Assembly: GCA_002350705.1 (NCBI GenBank) | Contig: DEFH01000036.1 | Span: 224-14,065 of the forward strand | Source: Ruminococcaceae bacterium UBA2857 | Lineage (GTDB): Bacteria; Bacillota; Clostridia; Oscillospirales; Acutalibacteraceae | Length of the DNA stretch: 13,842 nt | Direction: 5' to 3' | Part shown: one piece after another, positions 5,945 to 13,822 of the stretch | Position numbering within the stretch: the stretch's first letter is position 1 | Layout: the number at the start of each line of letters is the position of its first letter | Translations under genes and position numbers: made by a program | Notes under the pieces: generated by a model | The model's database searches: none | Told to the model about the DNA's origin: nothing | Seen by the model: only the letters and a program-made list of their open reading frames with translations

Positions 5945-7405
5945 GTGAAAGGTATTGCAAAAAGATGGGTCATGAATACCTTTGGAGTGATATTGATTAT
6001 TCTGTTTGTATTTGTCGTGTGTTTTGCGATGATCGTGCAAAGTTTTTACTATAATGATGTGTTTCAGGTGCTGAACGGACGTTCTACGGAATTGGTCAAT
6101 ATTTTCAACAGTTCGGCGGAGTTCACGGAGACGGCAAGGGATTATGTCGAAAATTTTCCCGACAAGGAACTGATGGAACTGATGGTCATCAACAGTGACG
6201 GACAGGTGATTATCACATCAACAGGATTTGCACCGGATAATAATCAGAAAATGCCGGATTATGAGCTTGCACTCAAAGCAAAGGACAGTTTCGGCAAATG
6301 GCAGGGCAATCTGAGTTCGGGCGAAAACGTCATGGCAGTGACAAGAGTCATTTATGACAGCCGTCGGGAACCGTCGGGAGCGATACGGTATATGGTATCG
6401 CTGGAAGAAGCAGACAGAAAAATTTTTATTACGATTTGTATGATGTGTCTGGTGGGACTGCTGATATTGTTTTTTATATTTGTGTCAAGTACGTATTTTC
6501 TGAGGTCCATCGTGCGGCCTGTACAGGAAATCACTTCCACCGCCAAGCGGATCGCACAGGGAGATTTCAATGCCCGTATCAATAAATTCTACGATGATGA
6601 AATCGGCGATTTGTGCGACACAATCAATTATATGGCAGGGGAACTGGGTACGGCTGACAAGATGAAAAATGATTTTATTTCATCGGTGTCGCATGAACTG
6701 AGAACGCCCCTGACAGCAATCAAAGGCTGGGCGGAAACCATGCAGTTAGACGGGTGCAGGGACACCAAAACGGTTGAAAAAGGCATTGCGATTATTGTCA
6801 AGGAGACGGAACGGTTAAACGGCATTGTCGAGGAAGTGCTGGACTTTTCAAGGATACAGCAGGACAGAATGGTGCTGATTATGGACAGGCTGGATATACT
6901 GGCAGAACTCGATGAGTCGATTTATATGCTGAAAGAGCGTGCAAACAGTGAAAGCAAGCATATTGTCTATGACGAGCCGGAGATACTGCCAATCGTGCTG
7001 GGCGACAGGAACCGTCTGAGACAGGTATTTATCAATATTATTGACAACGCTCTGAAATATTCGGATAAAGACGGCGTTGTGACGATCAATGCGGAAGAAT
7101 CCGACAAACAGGTGATGATTACCATAGCGGATAACGGCTGCGGCATACCGGCACAGCATTTGCCGAAGGTCAAGCAGAAATTCTATAAAGCGAATCAGAC
7201 CGTGAGAGGTTCGGGAATCGGTCTTGCGGTGGCGGATGAAATTGTGAGACTGCATAAGGGAACGCTTGACATAGACAGTACAGAGGGTGTCGGTACAACG
7301 GTGACAATCAGGATACCGGTACTGGAAGAAGAGAAACCGGAACCGGAGGATTTTATTTCGGAGAATGGAAAGGATATTTCCTCCGGTTCGGAGAGTATTT
7401 CATGA
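5945..7405 (+). CDS. Membrane sensor histidine kinase
   Basis: The start is GTG at 5945, chosen because AGGAGG (5929-5934) lies 10 bases upstream; an internal ATG at codon 10 lacks such a site. The 486 residues contain TM1 (about 12-32), an extracytoplasmic region (about 35-158) with VINSDGQVIITSTGF suggesting a PAS/Cache-like sensor fold, and TM2 (about 160-182). A HAMP linker follows (183-235). The H-box FISSVSHELRTPL has His250. The ATPase part has IIDNALKYS (Asn368), ADNGCGIP (395-402) and GSGIGLAV (422-429). After the catalytic core comes an acidic Pro/Glu/Ser tail (about 460-486). It autophosphorylates and passes phosphate to the adjacent regulator, with the lipoprotein gene just before the pair. 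The signal sensed is unknown. The WalK/PhoR-like layout lacks a cytoplasmic PAS domain. Confidence 0.95.
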   Translation: MKGIAKRWVMNTFGVILIILFVFVVCFAMIVQSFYYNDVFQVLNGRSTELVNIFNSSAEFTETARDYVENFPDKELMELMVINSDGQVIITSTGFAPDNNQKMPDYELALKAKDSFGKWQGNLSSGENVMAVTRVIYDSRREPSGAIRYMVSLEEADRKIFITICMMCLVGLLILFFIFVSSTYFLRSIVRPVQEITSTAKRIAQGDFNARINKFYDDEIGDLCDTINYMAGELGTADKMKNDFISSVSHELRTPLTAIKGWAETMQLDGCRDTKTVEKGIAIIVKETERLNGIVEEVLDFSRIQQDRMVLIMDRLDILAELDESIYMLKERANSESKHIVYDEPEILPIVLGDRNRLRQVFINIIDNALKYSDKDGVVTINAEESDKQVMITIADNGCGIPAQHLPKVKQKFYKANQTVRGSGIGLAVADEIVRLHKGTLDIDSTEGVGTTVTIRIPVLEEEKPEPEDFISENGKDISSGSESIS

Positions 7406-7418
7406 AAGGAGCTATTTT

Positions 7419-8381
7419 GTGAAACGGGAAAAAGTACAGAAAATCACTTCCATAGGCGGACAGGCGTTGATGGAGGGAATTATGATGAGAGGTCCCCTCA
7501 GATCGGCGATGGGGGTCAGAAAAAGTGACGGCACGATTGAACTGGAAGAAGTGAAACCGTTGGATTTGGTGAAGAAATATAAGATTTTAAAAGTGCCGAT
7601 ACTGCGGGGCGTGGCGAATATGATAGATTCTCTTGTAACGGGAAACAAAGCGTTAATGCGTTCGGCGGATCTGGCAATGGATGGCGAGGACGTTTCCGAG
7701 GAGGAAATGACGAAATTTGACAAATGGCTGGATAAGCATTTCGGAGATAAGATTGTGAATGTTTTCATGACGATTGCCATGATAGTGGCCATTCTGTTTT
7801 GTATCGGAGTATTCTTTTATGTACCGACACTGCTGTTTAATCTGTTGGCGGGAGCATTTCCGGCATTGAATGAGCAGATCATCTGGCGTTCGGCATTTGA
7901 GGGAATTATCAGAATCATATTGTTTCTGATATACATGAGCCTTTGCACACTGCAAAAGGATGTCAAGAGAGTATTCCAGTATCACGGGGCGGAGCATAAA
8001 ACGATATTCTGCTATGAAAAGGGACTGGAGCTGACAGTAGAGAATGTCAGAAAACAGATACGCTTTCATCCGAGATGCGGTACAAGTTTTATCGTGTTAA
8101 TGCTGATAGTGGGTATCCTGATAGGACTGTTCATACCGTTTACGGATGTGCTGCTGCGTTCTACGATAAAGATACTGCTGCTGCCTGTTACGGTGGGAAT
8201 CGGCTATGAACTGATACGGATATGCGGAAGGCATGATAATGCTGTGACAAGAATCATTGCGGCTCCGGGAATCTGGATGCAGCATATCACGACAAAAGAA
8301 CCCGAAGATGATATGATAGAAGTAGCGATTGCCGCTATGAAAGATGTCATTCCGGAAAACGGTGAGGATATTATCAAATGA
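7419..8381 (+). CDS. yqhQ: YqhQ-like DUF1385 membrane protein
   Basis: The start is GTG at 7419, 7 bases after AAAGGAG (7405-7411). The frame is open further upstream inside the kinase gene, but that part lacks a ribosome site. The 320 residues begin KITSIGGQALMEGIMMRGP, the DUF1385 hallmark. The family motifs YHGAEHKTIFCYE (188-200) and FHPRCGTSFIVL (216-227) carry conserved His, Glu and Cys that could bind metal. Hydrophobic segments lie near 113-141, 162-177, 223-242 and 246-266, so it is a multi-pass membrane protein. The biochemical function is not established. In many Firmicutes yqhQ-type genes sit directly before prmC, as here, where the stop and the next start overlap (ATGA at 8378-8381). 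Family assignment is secure. Confidence 0.92.
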   Translation: MKREKVQKITSIGGQALMEGIMMRGPLRSAMGVRKSDGTIELEEVKPLDLVKKYKILKVPILRGVANMIDSLVTGNKALMRSADLAMDGEDVSEEEMTKFDKWLDKHFGDKIVNVFMTIAMIVAILFCIGVFFYVPTLLFNLLAGAFPALNEQIIWRSAFEGIIRIILFLIYMSLCTLQKDVKRVFQYHGAEHKTIFCYEKGLELTVENVRKQIRFHPRCGTSFIVLMLIVGILIGLFIPFTDVLLRSTIKILLLPVTVGIGYELIRICGRHDNAVTRIIAAPGIWMQHITTKEPEDDMIEVAIAAMKDVIPENGEDIIK

Positions 8382-9184
8382 CGTATGCAGAGTTGTATTC
8401 CTATGCGAAAAAATATCTGACGGAATATGAAGCCATGTGCATGACAGAGGATATATTGGGCATGAACAGAGCATTGCTTGCGGTGCATGGCGGAAAACCT
8501 GCGGAACATTCAGGGGAATTTCTGACGGCTGTACAGAAAAGGCTGTCGGGAATTCCCTTGCAGTATGCGACAGGCAAAGCGTATTTTATGGACAGAGTGT
8601 ATTTTGTGGGAGAGGGCGTACTGATTCCGAGAGATGACACAGAGGTGGTTGTCAGGGAGTGTATGGAGCACATGAAAGGCAATGAAAAAGTCATTGATCT
8701 TTGTTCGGGAAGCGGCATTATTGCAGTGACACTTGCGAAAGCGTTTCCGAAAGCGGAGGTCTATGCCGTAGAGCTGGAAAATGTGCCGTATGGGTATCTC
8801 ACAAAGAATATTGCCTATCATCAGGCGAATGTGAAAGCAATACGGGACAGTATTTTCAATGAATGTATGGAGGGGGAGTTTGATATCATTATATCGAATC
8901 CGCCCTATATTCGCAGGGAAGAAATTCCGCATTTGCAGAAAGAAGTACGGTTTGAGCCTGAAAGTGCATTGGACGGAGGCATTAACGGACTGGATTTTTA
9001 TCGGTGTATTGCGGAGAAATGGGTAAGCCGCCTGAAAAAAGGCGGACAAATCTTTCTTGAAATCGGAGAAGAACAGGCACAAGCGGTATCACAACTGCTT
9101 GCGGTGCGGGGAATCACAGAAATCGGTGTTGTCAAGGATATTCAAAATTTGGACAGGGTAGTTTTTGGGACTAAGCAATTTTAA
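8378..9184 (+). CDS. prmC: Peptide chain release factor N5-glutamine methyltransferase PrmC
   Basis: PrmC methylates the glutamine of the GGQ motif in release factors RF1 and RF2, using S-adenosylmethionine, which helps termination. The 268 residues fit the family. An N-terminal helical domain (1-75) is followed by VLIPRDDTEVVV (81-92), the SAM motif VIDLCSGSGIIAV (105-117) and the substrate-glutamine motif NPPY at 174-177. EPESALDGGINGLDFYR follows further on. The pre-SAM motif reads PRDDTE where PRPETE is common, a conservative family variation. The ATG overlaps the yqhQ stop by four bases (ATGA), so translation is coupled. In many Clostridia prfA follows prmC, but here the recA promoter begins 7 bases after the stop. 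Identity is secure. Confidence 0.95.
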   Translation: MTYAELYSYAKKYLTEYEAMCMTEDILGMNRALLAVHGGKPAEHSGEFLTAVQKRLSGIPLQYATGKAYFMDRVYFVGEGVLIPRDDTEVVVRECMEHMKGNEKVIDLCSGSGIIAVTLAKAFPKAEVYAVELENVPYGYLTKNIAYHQANVKAIRDSIFNECMEGEFDIIISNPPYIRREEIPHLQKEVRFEPESALDGGINGLDFYRCIAEKWVSRLKKGGQIFLEIGEEQAQAVSQLLAVRGITEIGVVKDIQNLDRVVFGTKQF

Positions 9185-9190
9185 AATGAG

Positions 9191-9219
9191 TTGCAAAATA
9201 TTGGTGATGATTGTATAAT
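9191..9219 (+). promoter_or_regulatory. Promoter of recA-recX
   Basis: TTGCAA (9191-9196) and TATAAT (9214-9219) are 17 bases apart, just after the prmC stop. No terminator is visible between prmC and this promoter. I see no Gram-positive LexA (DinR) box of the GAAC-N4-GTTC type between it and the recA start. Confidence 0.85.
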
Positions 9220-9232
9220 ATAACTGTCATCA
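9205..9232. promoter_or_regulatory. Inverted repeat spanning the recA -10 box
   Basis: TGATGA (9205-9210) and TCATCA (9227-9232) form a perfect 6-bp inverted repeat with a 16-base spacer that contains the recA -10 box. The placement would suit an operator, but the arms are short and could be chance. Confidence 0.3.
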
Positions 9233-9256
9233 AAAACAGGAAAGGATAGATGAAAA

Positions 9257-10402
9257 ATGGCATTTGATAAGCAGAAAGCATTGGAAACCGCTCTCAGTCA
9301 GATAGAAAAGCAGTTTGGCAAAGGAGCGGTGATGCGTCTGGGACAAAATGCGGCAATGAAAGTGGACGCCATTCCGACAGGTTCGCTGTCACTGGATATG
9401 GCACTGGGAATCGGAGGACTTCCGAAAGGACGTATCACAGAGATATACGGTCCGGAATCTTCCGGCAAAACAACACTGGCATTGCATTGTATTGCCGAGG
9501 CTCAGAAAGCAGGCGGCATTGCGGCATTTATTGACGTGGAACACGCTTTGGATCCGGTTTATGCAGCGGCATTGGGCGTTGATATAGATGAACTGCTTGT
9601 GTCACAGCCCGATACGGGTGAAGACGCTCTGGAAATCACAGAATCACTGGTACGTTCGGGAGCGATTGATATTATTGTCATCGACTCGGTAGCCGCCCTT
9701 GCCCCGAAAGCGGAGATTGACGGAGATATGGGAGCAGCTCACGTTGGCTTGCAGGCAAGACTGATGTCACAGGCTCTGAGAAAACTGGCAGGTTCGATTT
9801 CCAAATTGAATTGCGTGGCAATTTTCATCAATCAGCTGCGTGAAAAAGTAGGTGTGATGTTCGGCAACCCCGAAACAACTCCGGGCGGACGTGCCTTGAA
9901 GTTTTATTCTTCTGTGAGAATCGACATCAGAAAGATTGAAACGCTCAAGGCAGGCGGTGAGGTTGTCGGTTCAAGAACACGTGCAAAAGTCGTGAAAAAT
10001 AAAATCGCTCCGCCGTTCCGTGAGGCAGAGTTTGACATTATGTACGGTCAGGGCATTTCAAGAGTAGGCGAACTATTGGATCTGGCAGTGAATGCGGATG
10101 TCATCAAAAAGAGCGGAGCATGGTTCTCGTATGACGGCAACAGAATCGCACAGGGACGTGACAATGCCAAGAACTTTTTGAGAGACAATCCCGATATTGC
10201 GGCAAAAGTAGAGGAAGACCTGAAATCCAGCAGTGAAAAGCTGACATTCTCCAAAGCGGCAAAGGCTCGTGCAAAAGATTTGGTAGAGAAAACAGAGGAA
10301 AAAATCGAAACACAGCCATTGGAAGCCGTGAGTGAAGCAAAAGCGGCTCCTGCGGAAGTGCGTACCGCCGATACGAATGTAGATGTCATGGTGGAAGAAT
10401 AA
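9257..10402 (+). CDS. recA: Recombinase RecA
   Basis: RecA forms ATP-dependent filaments on single-stranded DNA, drives strand exchange in recombination repair and stimulates LexA self-cleavage. The 381 residues open with MAFDKQKALETALSQIEKQF. They contain the Walker A motif GPESSGKTT (65-73, Lys71), Walker B IIVIDSVAAL, the QALRKLAG and NQLREKVGVMFGNPETTPGG loops, and the MYGQGISRVGELLDLAV region. The C-terminal 50 residues are an acidic, Ala/Glu/Lys-rich tail, longer than in E. coli RecA. AAGGA (9242-9246) lies 10 bases before the ATG. Another ATG at 9250 would start only a 5-residue out-of-frame peptide. The recX start overlaps the stop by one base (TAATG), so the two genes should be coupled. 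Identity is certain. Confidence 0.99.
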   Translation: MAFDKQKALETALSQIEKQFGKGAVMRLGQNAAMKVDAIPTGSLSLDMALGIGGLPKGRITEIYGPESSGKTTLALHCIAEAQKAGGIAAFIDVEHALDPVYAAALGVDIDELLVSQPDTGEDALEITESLVRSGAIDIIVIDSVAALAPKAEIDGDMGAAHVGLQARLMSQALRKLAGSISKLNCVAIFINQLREKVGVMFGNPETTPGGRALKFYSSVRIDIRKIETLKAGGEVVGSRTRAKVVKNKIAPPFREAEFDIMYGQGISRVGELLDLAVNADVIKKSGAWFSYDGNRIAQGRDNAKNFLRDNPDIAAKVEEDLKSSSEKLTFSKAAKARAKDLVEKTEEKIETQPLEAVSEAKAAPAEVRTADTNVDVMVEE

Positions 10403-11004
10403 TGATTATCACAGCAACAGAGGAACGCAAAAAAAGTCTGACAGCCTTGTATCTTGACGGAGAATATGCCGTGTCGGTGGATACGATGACCTTTCTTTCG
10501 ACAGGCAAAAAAATCGGTTCGGAAATCACGGATGAGGAACTGTATGAACTTCTGGAGCAGTCCAAAATCAGCCGTGCCAAAGAAAAGGCATTGTATCTGA
10601 TAGAATACCGCAGTCGTACCAGGAAAGAATTATCCGATAAGTTGGTGCCGCTTTTTGGCGAGAGTGCGTCTGCTCTCGCCATAGAGCGTTTGGAGGAATT
10701 GGGACTTATCAATGATGAACATTATGCCAGAGAGTATGCGGAAGTTTTGCTCAATAAGAAAGGCTTTTCCCGTCAGAGAGCGGCATTTGAACTGCTGAAA
10801 AAAGGCATTGACAGGGATTTGACCGATGAAATTTTGGATGAACTGGAGCCTGAGCCTGCAGAGCAGATCAAACACCTTTTGCAGACAAAGTTTGCAGGAA
10901 GATTATCCAATGAAAAAGACCTTGCCCGAACCGTCAATGCTCTGAAAACAATGGGTTACAGATGGTCGGACATCAATGATGCGATACATTCGGAGTGGGA
11001 CTGA
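10402..11004 (+). CDS. recX: RecA regulatory protein RecX
   Basis: RecX binds RecA filaments and limits or reshapes their activity. The 200-residue protein is made of three-helix repeats as in the family: ISRAKEKALYLIEYRSRTRKELSDKL (about 56-81), AIERLEELGLINDEHYAREYAE, and the RQRAAFELLKKGID segment. A last repeat is DLARTVNALKTMGYRWSDINDAI. The first 50 residues (ALYLDGEYAVSVDTMTF) are the usual beta-rich N-terminal part. The ATG shares its A with the recA stop, and only a weak GGAAG-like ribosome site lies in the recA end, so expression probably depends on recA translation. The final codons and stop form the left arm and loop of the terminator. Confidence 0.93.
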   Translation: MIITATEERKKSLTALYLDGEYAVSVDTMTFLSTGKKIGSEITDEELYELLEQSKISRAKEKALYLIEYRSRTRKELSDKLVPLFGESASALAIERLEELGLINDEHYAREYAEVLLNKKGFSRQRAAFELLKKGIDRDLTDEILDELEPEPAEQIKHLLQTKFAGRLSNEKDLARTVNALKTMGYRWSDINDAIHSEWD

Positions 11005-11023
11005 GTTCCATTCCGAATTTTTT
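10989..11023 (+). terminator. recA-recX terminator overlapping the recX stop codon
   Basis: TTCGGAGTGGGA (10989-11000) pairs with TTCCATTCCGAA (11006-11017) over 12 positions, two of them G-T wobbles, with a CTGAG loop. Six T residues follow (11018-11023). The left arm encodes the last recX residues and the TGA stop (11002-11004) sits in the loop. Confidence 0.9.
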
Positions 11024-11025
11024 GG

Positions 11026-11054
11026 TTGTATTTTCGGGAAAAGTATACTATAAT
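11026..11054 (+). promoter_or_regulatory. Promoter of rimO-pgsA-hydrolase
   Basis: TTGTAT (11026-11031) and TATAAT (11049-11054) are 17 bases apart. The -35 box starts three bases after the T-run of the recX terminator, so the two units abut without spare sequence. Confidence 0.85.
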
Positions 11055-11083
11055 AGGGATGTATCAAAAAATCGGAGGGATAT

Positions 11084-12418
11084 GTGAAAATGGCTGAAAG
11101 AGTAGGAATGGTCTGTCTTGGCTGTGCCAAGAACCGTGTTGACGGAGAAATGATGCTGTATAGTTTGCGGGATGCAGGCTATGAGTTGGTTGCCGACGTT
11201 GCCAACAGTGATGTTGCGATAGTGAATACCTGCGGATTTATCGAGGACGCAAAGCAGGAAAGCATAGATGAGATACTGGAGCTTGCAGAGCTGAAAAAAG
11301 AGGGCAAAATCAAGGCAATTATCGTCACAGGATGTCTTGCGGAAAGGTATCGCCGGGAAGTCATGAAAGAACTGTATGAAGTGGATGCGGTTCTGGGAAT
11401 CGGTGCCAATAAAAATATTGCGGAAGCCGTAAAAGAGGTGCTGGCAGGCACCAAAACGGAGAGTTTCCCCGATAAAGCGGAATTGCCCCTGTGCGGCGGC
11501 AGAGTCAGAACAACACCGTTTTATTATGCCTATCTGAAAATTGCAGAGGGATGCAGTAATCACTGCACTTATTGTGCGATTCCCATGATAAGGGGCAAAT
11601 TCAGAAGCCGTCCGATGGAGGACATTCTGAAAGAGGCGAAAGAGCTTTCCGAAAAGGGAGTCAAAGAGCTGATACTGATTGCACAGGATACGAGCGGTTA
11701 CGGAGAAGATCTATACGGTAAGCCGTATTTGGCAGAGCTGTTAAAGGAATTGTGCAAAATTGAGAGTGTGCAGTATCTCAGAGTGCTGTACTGTTATCCC
11801 GACAGAATGACAGAGGAACTGATTGATGTGATGGCGAATGAGGAAAAAGTTCTGAAATACATAGATATCCCGTTACAGCACTGCAACGGAAATGTCTTAA
11901 AAAGAATGTGCCGTCACGGTGACAGAGAGAGTTTGACCGCCCTTATCCGAAAATTGCGTGAAAGAGTGCCGGATATCACCGTGAGAACAACCTTTATGAC
12001 AGGTTTCCCCGGTGAGACGGAGGAAGAATTTGCGGAGTTGTCGGAATTTGTGAATGAAATGCGTTTTGAAAGAATGGGCTGTTTCGCCTACTCGGCAGAG
12101 GAGGACACGCCTGCGGCAAAAATGGGAAATCAGCTTGACGAGGAAACCAAAAAGCACCGTCAGGAAATTATCATGGAACAGCAGCAAATTATCATGGCGG
12201 AAAACGCCCTGAAAATGATCGGAAAGACCATCAGCGTATTGTGTGAGGGATTCGACAGATTAGCGGAGTGTTTCTTTGGCAGAAGTGCGGCAGACGCTCC
12301 CGAAGTGGACGGAAAAGTGTTTATCATAGCAGAGGACAAAAAGCCCAAAATAGGCGATATTGTGTCTGTCGAAATCAGTGATACACTGGACTGTGATTTA
12401 GTAGGGATAATGCGTTAA
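11084..12418 (+). CDS. rimO: Ribosomal protein S12 methylthiotransferase RimO
   Basis: RimO is a radical-SAM enzyme with two [4Fe-4S] clusters that adds a methylthio group to the conserved aspartate of ribosomal protein S12. The 444 residues have an N-terminal UPF0004 domain with cluster cysteines Cys14 (LGCAKNRVDGE), Cys50 (NTCGFIEDAKQESID) and Cys84 (VTGCLAERY). The radical-SAM motif GCSNHCTYC holds Cys157, Cys161 and Cys164. A TRAM domain lies at about residues 380-444. The GFIEDAKQESID signature and LGC-KN pattern favour RimO over MiaB. The start is uncertain: GTG at 11084 is 5 bases after GGAGG (11074-11078), while ATG at 11090 is 11 bases after it and would give a protein two residues shorter. 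pgsA follows 16 bases downstream. Confidence 0.95.
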   Translation: MKMAERVGMVCLGCAKNRVDGEMMLYSLRDAGYELVADVANSDVAIVNTCGFIEDAKQESIDEILELAELKKEGKIKAIIVTGCLAERYRREVMKELYEVDAVLGIGANKNIAEAVKEVLAGTKTESFPDKAELPLCGGRVRTTPFYYAYLKIAEGCSNHCTYCAIPMIRGKFRSRPMEDILKEAKELSEKGVKELILIAQDTSGYGEDLYGKPYLAELLKELCKIESVQYLRVLYCYPDRMTEELIDVMANEEKVLKYIDIPLQHCNGNVLKRMCRHGDRESLTALIRKLRERVPDITVRTTFMTGFPGETEEEFAELSEFVNEMRFERMGCFAYSAEEDTPAAKMGNQLDEETKKHRQEIIMEQQQIIMAENALKMIGKTISVLCEGFDRLAECFFGRSAADAPEVDGKVFIIAEDKKPKIGDIVSVEISDTLDCDLVGIMR

Positions 12419-12434
12419 AGAAAGGAATAGGAAA

Positions 12435-13001
12435 ATGAATCTGCCGAATAAACTGACGGTGTTAAGATTGATATTGGTACCGTTTTATGTATTTTTTCTG
12501 TTAATGCCGATCGTGCCACACCATTATCTGATAGCATTGGTGATATTTGCAGTTGCTTCGTATACAGACCATTTAGACGGCAAGATTGCCCGAAAATATA
12601 ACATGATAACGGATTTCGGAAAATTTGCGGATCCCCTTGCGGATAAAGTGATGATCGTATCTGCACTGGCGTGCTTTGTGGAATTGGGTTTGACAAGTGC
12701 GGTGGCTCTGATTATTATCCTTGCGAGAGAATTCATGGTGACATCTATCCGACTGGTTGCATCAAGTCAGGGAAAAGTGGTAGCGGCAAATATCTGGGGA
12801 AAAGTCAAGACCGTTACACAGATCATCGCTGTATTTGTGATAATGCTCATGCAGTATCTGATAGAAATACAGGTGATTTCCGATGCTTTGTGGGTGCGTA
12901 TCATATGCGACGGTCTGATGTGGCTGTCGGTGTTCTTTACACTGCTGTCTGGAATCATTTACATGGTGCAGAATTTTGATTTCATCAAAAATGCAAAATA
13001 A
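12435..13001 (+). CDS. pgsA: CDP-diacylglycerol-glycerol-3-phosphate 3-phosphatidyltransferase
   Basis: PgsA makes phosphatidylglycerol phosphate from CDP-diacylglycerol and glycerol-3-phosphate, the first committed step to phosphatidylglycerol and cardiolipin, in the cytoplasmic membrane. The 188 residues carry the complete CDP-alcohol phosphotransferase motif D-x2-DG-x2-AR-x8-G-x3-D-x3-D: Asp45, Asp48, Gly49, Ala52, Arg53, Gly62, Asp66 and Asp70. The start MNLPNKLTVLRLILVPF is typical of PgsA, and four to five further hydrophobic segments follow. AAAGGA (12421-12426) lies 8 bases before the ATG. A rimO-pgsA pairing is common in Firmicutes. The stop TAA overlaps an ATG (TAATG) of the next frame. 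Specificity for glycerol-3-phosphate is inferred from overall similarity and context. Confidence 0.93.
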   Translation: MNLPNKLTVLRLILVPFYVFFLLMPIVPHHYLIALVIFAVASYTDHLDGKIARKYNMITDFGKFADPLADKVMIVSALACFVELGLTSAVALIIILAREFMVTSIRLVASSQGKVVAANIWGKVKTVTQIIAVFVIMLMQYLIEIQVISDALWVRIICDGLMWLSVFFTLLSGIIYMVQNFDFIKNAK

Positions 13002-13018
13002 TGTTTAGGAGAGATTTT

Positions 13019-13822
13019 ATGGATTTTTTGACGGACGAAGTACCAATCAACGGTTCTTCAATGAAGTATCTGAAATTCGGCTGTGGAAAAGATATTCTCG
13101 TCATTATTCCGGGACTGAGTGTACAAAGCAGTATATTATACCCTCTTTTTATCACAAAGCAGTATGATTTATTTGCACAGGATTTCACCGTTTATTTATT
13201 TGACCGCCTTACAGAAGTGCCTCCTGTGTATTCTGTAAGTGATATGGCGTATGACACGATACAGGTGATCAACCATCTCGGACTTGAACATATCTGTATT
13301 TTTGGAGCGTCTCAGGGTGGAATGATAGCTATGGAGATAGCAGTGCAGTCCCCCGGGCTTGTCAGAAAACTTGTTCTGTGTTCAACAGCCATGCGTATTG
13401 ATGAAAAACGCTTTTCAGTAATTAATGAGTGGATAAGATGTGCGGAGAATAATGAAAAGGAATCTTTGTTTTTATCATTCGGAGAGAAGATATATCCGAG
13501 AAATATTTTTGAAAAATATAAAGATACTCTTTGCGCAGTGGCAAAAACAGTTTCGGATAAAGAACTTGAACGATTTATTATCATTGCAAACGGAGCAAAG
13601 GATTTTGATATTACCGATAAAGCCGTATCCATAAAATGTCCCGTTATGGTGACAAGTGACAGCAGTGATGAAGTTTTCGGCACAGAGCCTGCACGGGAAA
13701 TGGCAGAGAGATTTCAATGGAATAAAGGATTTGCAATGAAGGTGTACAGTGGTTTCGGTCATGCGGCATATGACACGTGCCCCGAGTTTAAAGAACATAT
13801 GTATCGTTTTTTAGCGGAGTGA
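13019..13822 (+). CDS. Alpha/beta hydrolase fold protein
   Basis: The chosen ATG at 13019 is 7 bases after AGGAG (13007-13011) and gives 267 residues. An in-frame ATG at 13001 overlaps the pgsA stop and would add six residues. The fold is shown by the strand ILVIIPGLS (oxyanion-hole region), the nucleophile elbow GASQGG with Ser98, a MVTSDSSDEVFG acid loop (Asp214 or Asp217) and the catalytic His248 in GFGHAAYD. No signal peptide is present, so it is probably cytosolic. The substrate cannot be read from the sequence; proline iminopeptidase, ester and lactone hydrolases share this layout. By eye the gene is more A+T-rich than rimO and recA, so a different origin is possible. It may be co-transcribed with pgsA. 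Confidence 0.88.
   Translation: MDFLTDEVPINGSSMKYLKFGCGKDILVIIPGLSVQSSILYPLFITKQYDLFAQDFTVYLFDRLTEVPPVYSVSDMAYDTIQVINHLGLEHICIFGASQGGMIAMEIAVQSPGLVRKLVLCSTAMRIDEKRFSVINEWIRCAENNEKESLFLSFGEKIYPRNIFEKYKDTLCAVAKTVSDKELERFIIIANGAKDFDITDKAVSIKCPVMVTSDSSDEVFGTEPAREMAERFQWNKGFAMKVYSGFGHAAYDTCPEFKEHMYRFLAE

Noticed and set aside
7365..7418. 18-codon upstream extension of yqhQ
   Set aside because: It overlaps the kinase end in another frame without a ribosome site. The family start motif and AAAGGAG support GTG at 7419.
8510..9082. 190-residue minus-strand ORF opposite prmC
   Set aside because: Antisense to a certain gene, no ribosome site, low-information composition.
11084..12418. MiaB (tRNA methylthiotransferase) instead of RimO
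   Set aside because: The GFIEDAKQESID signature and the LGC-KN-VD pattern fit RimO. MiaB typically shows GCQMN-DSE.
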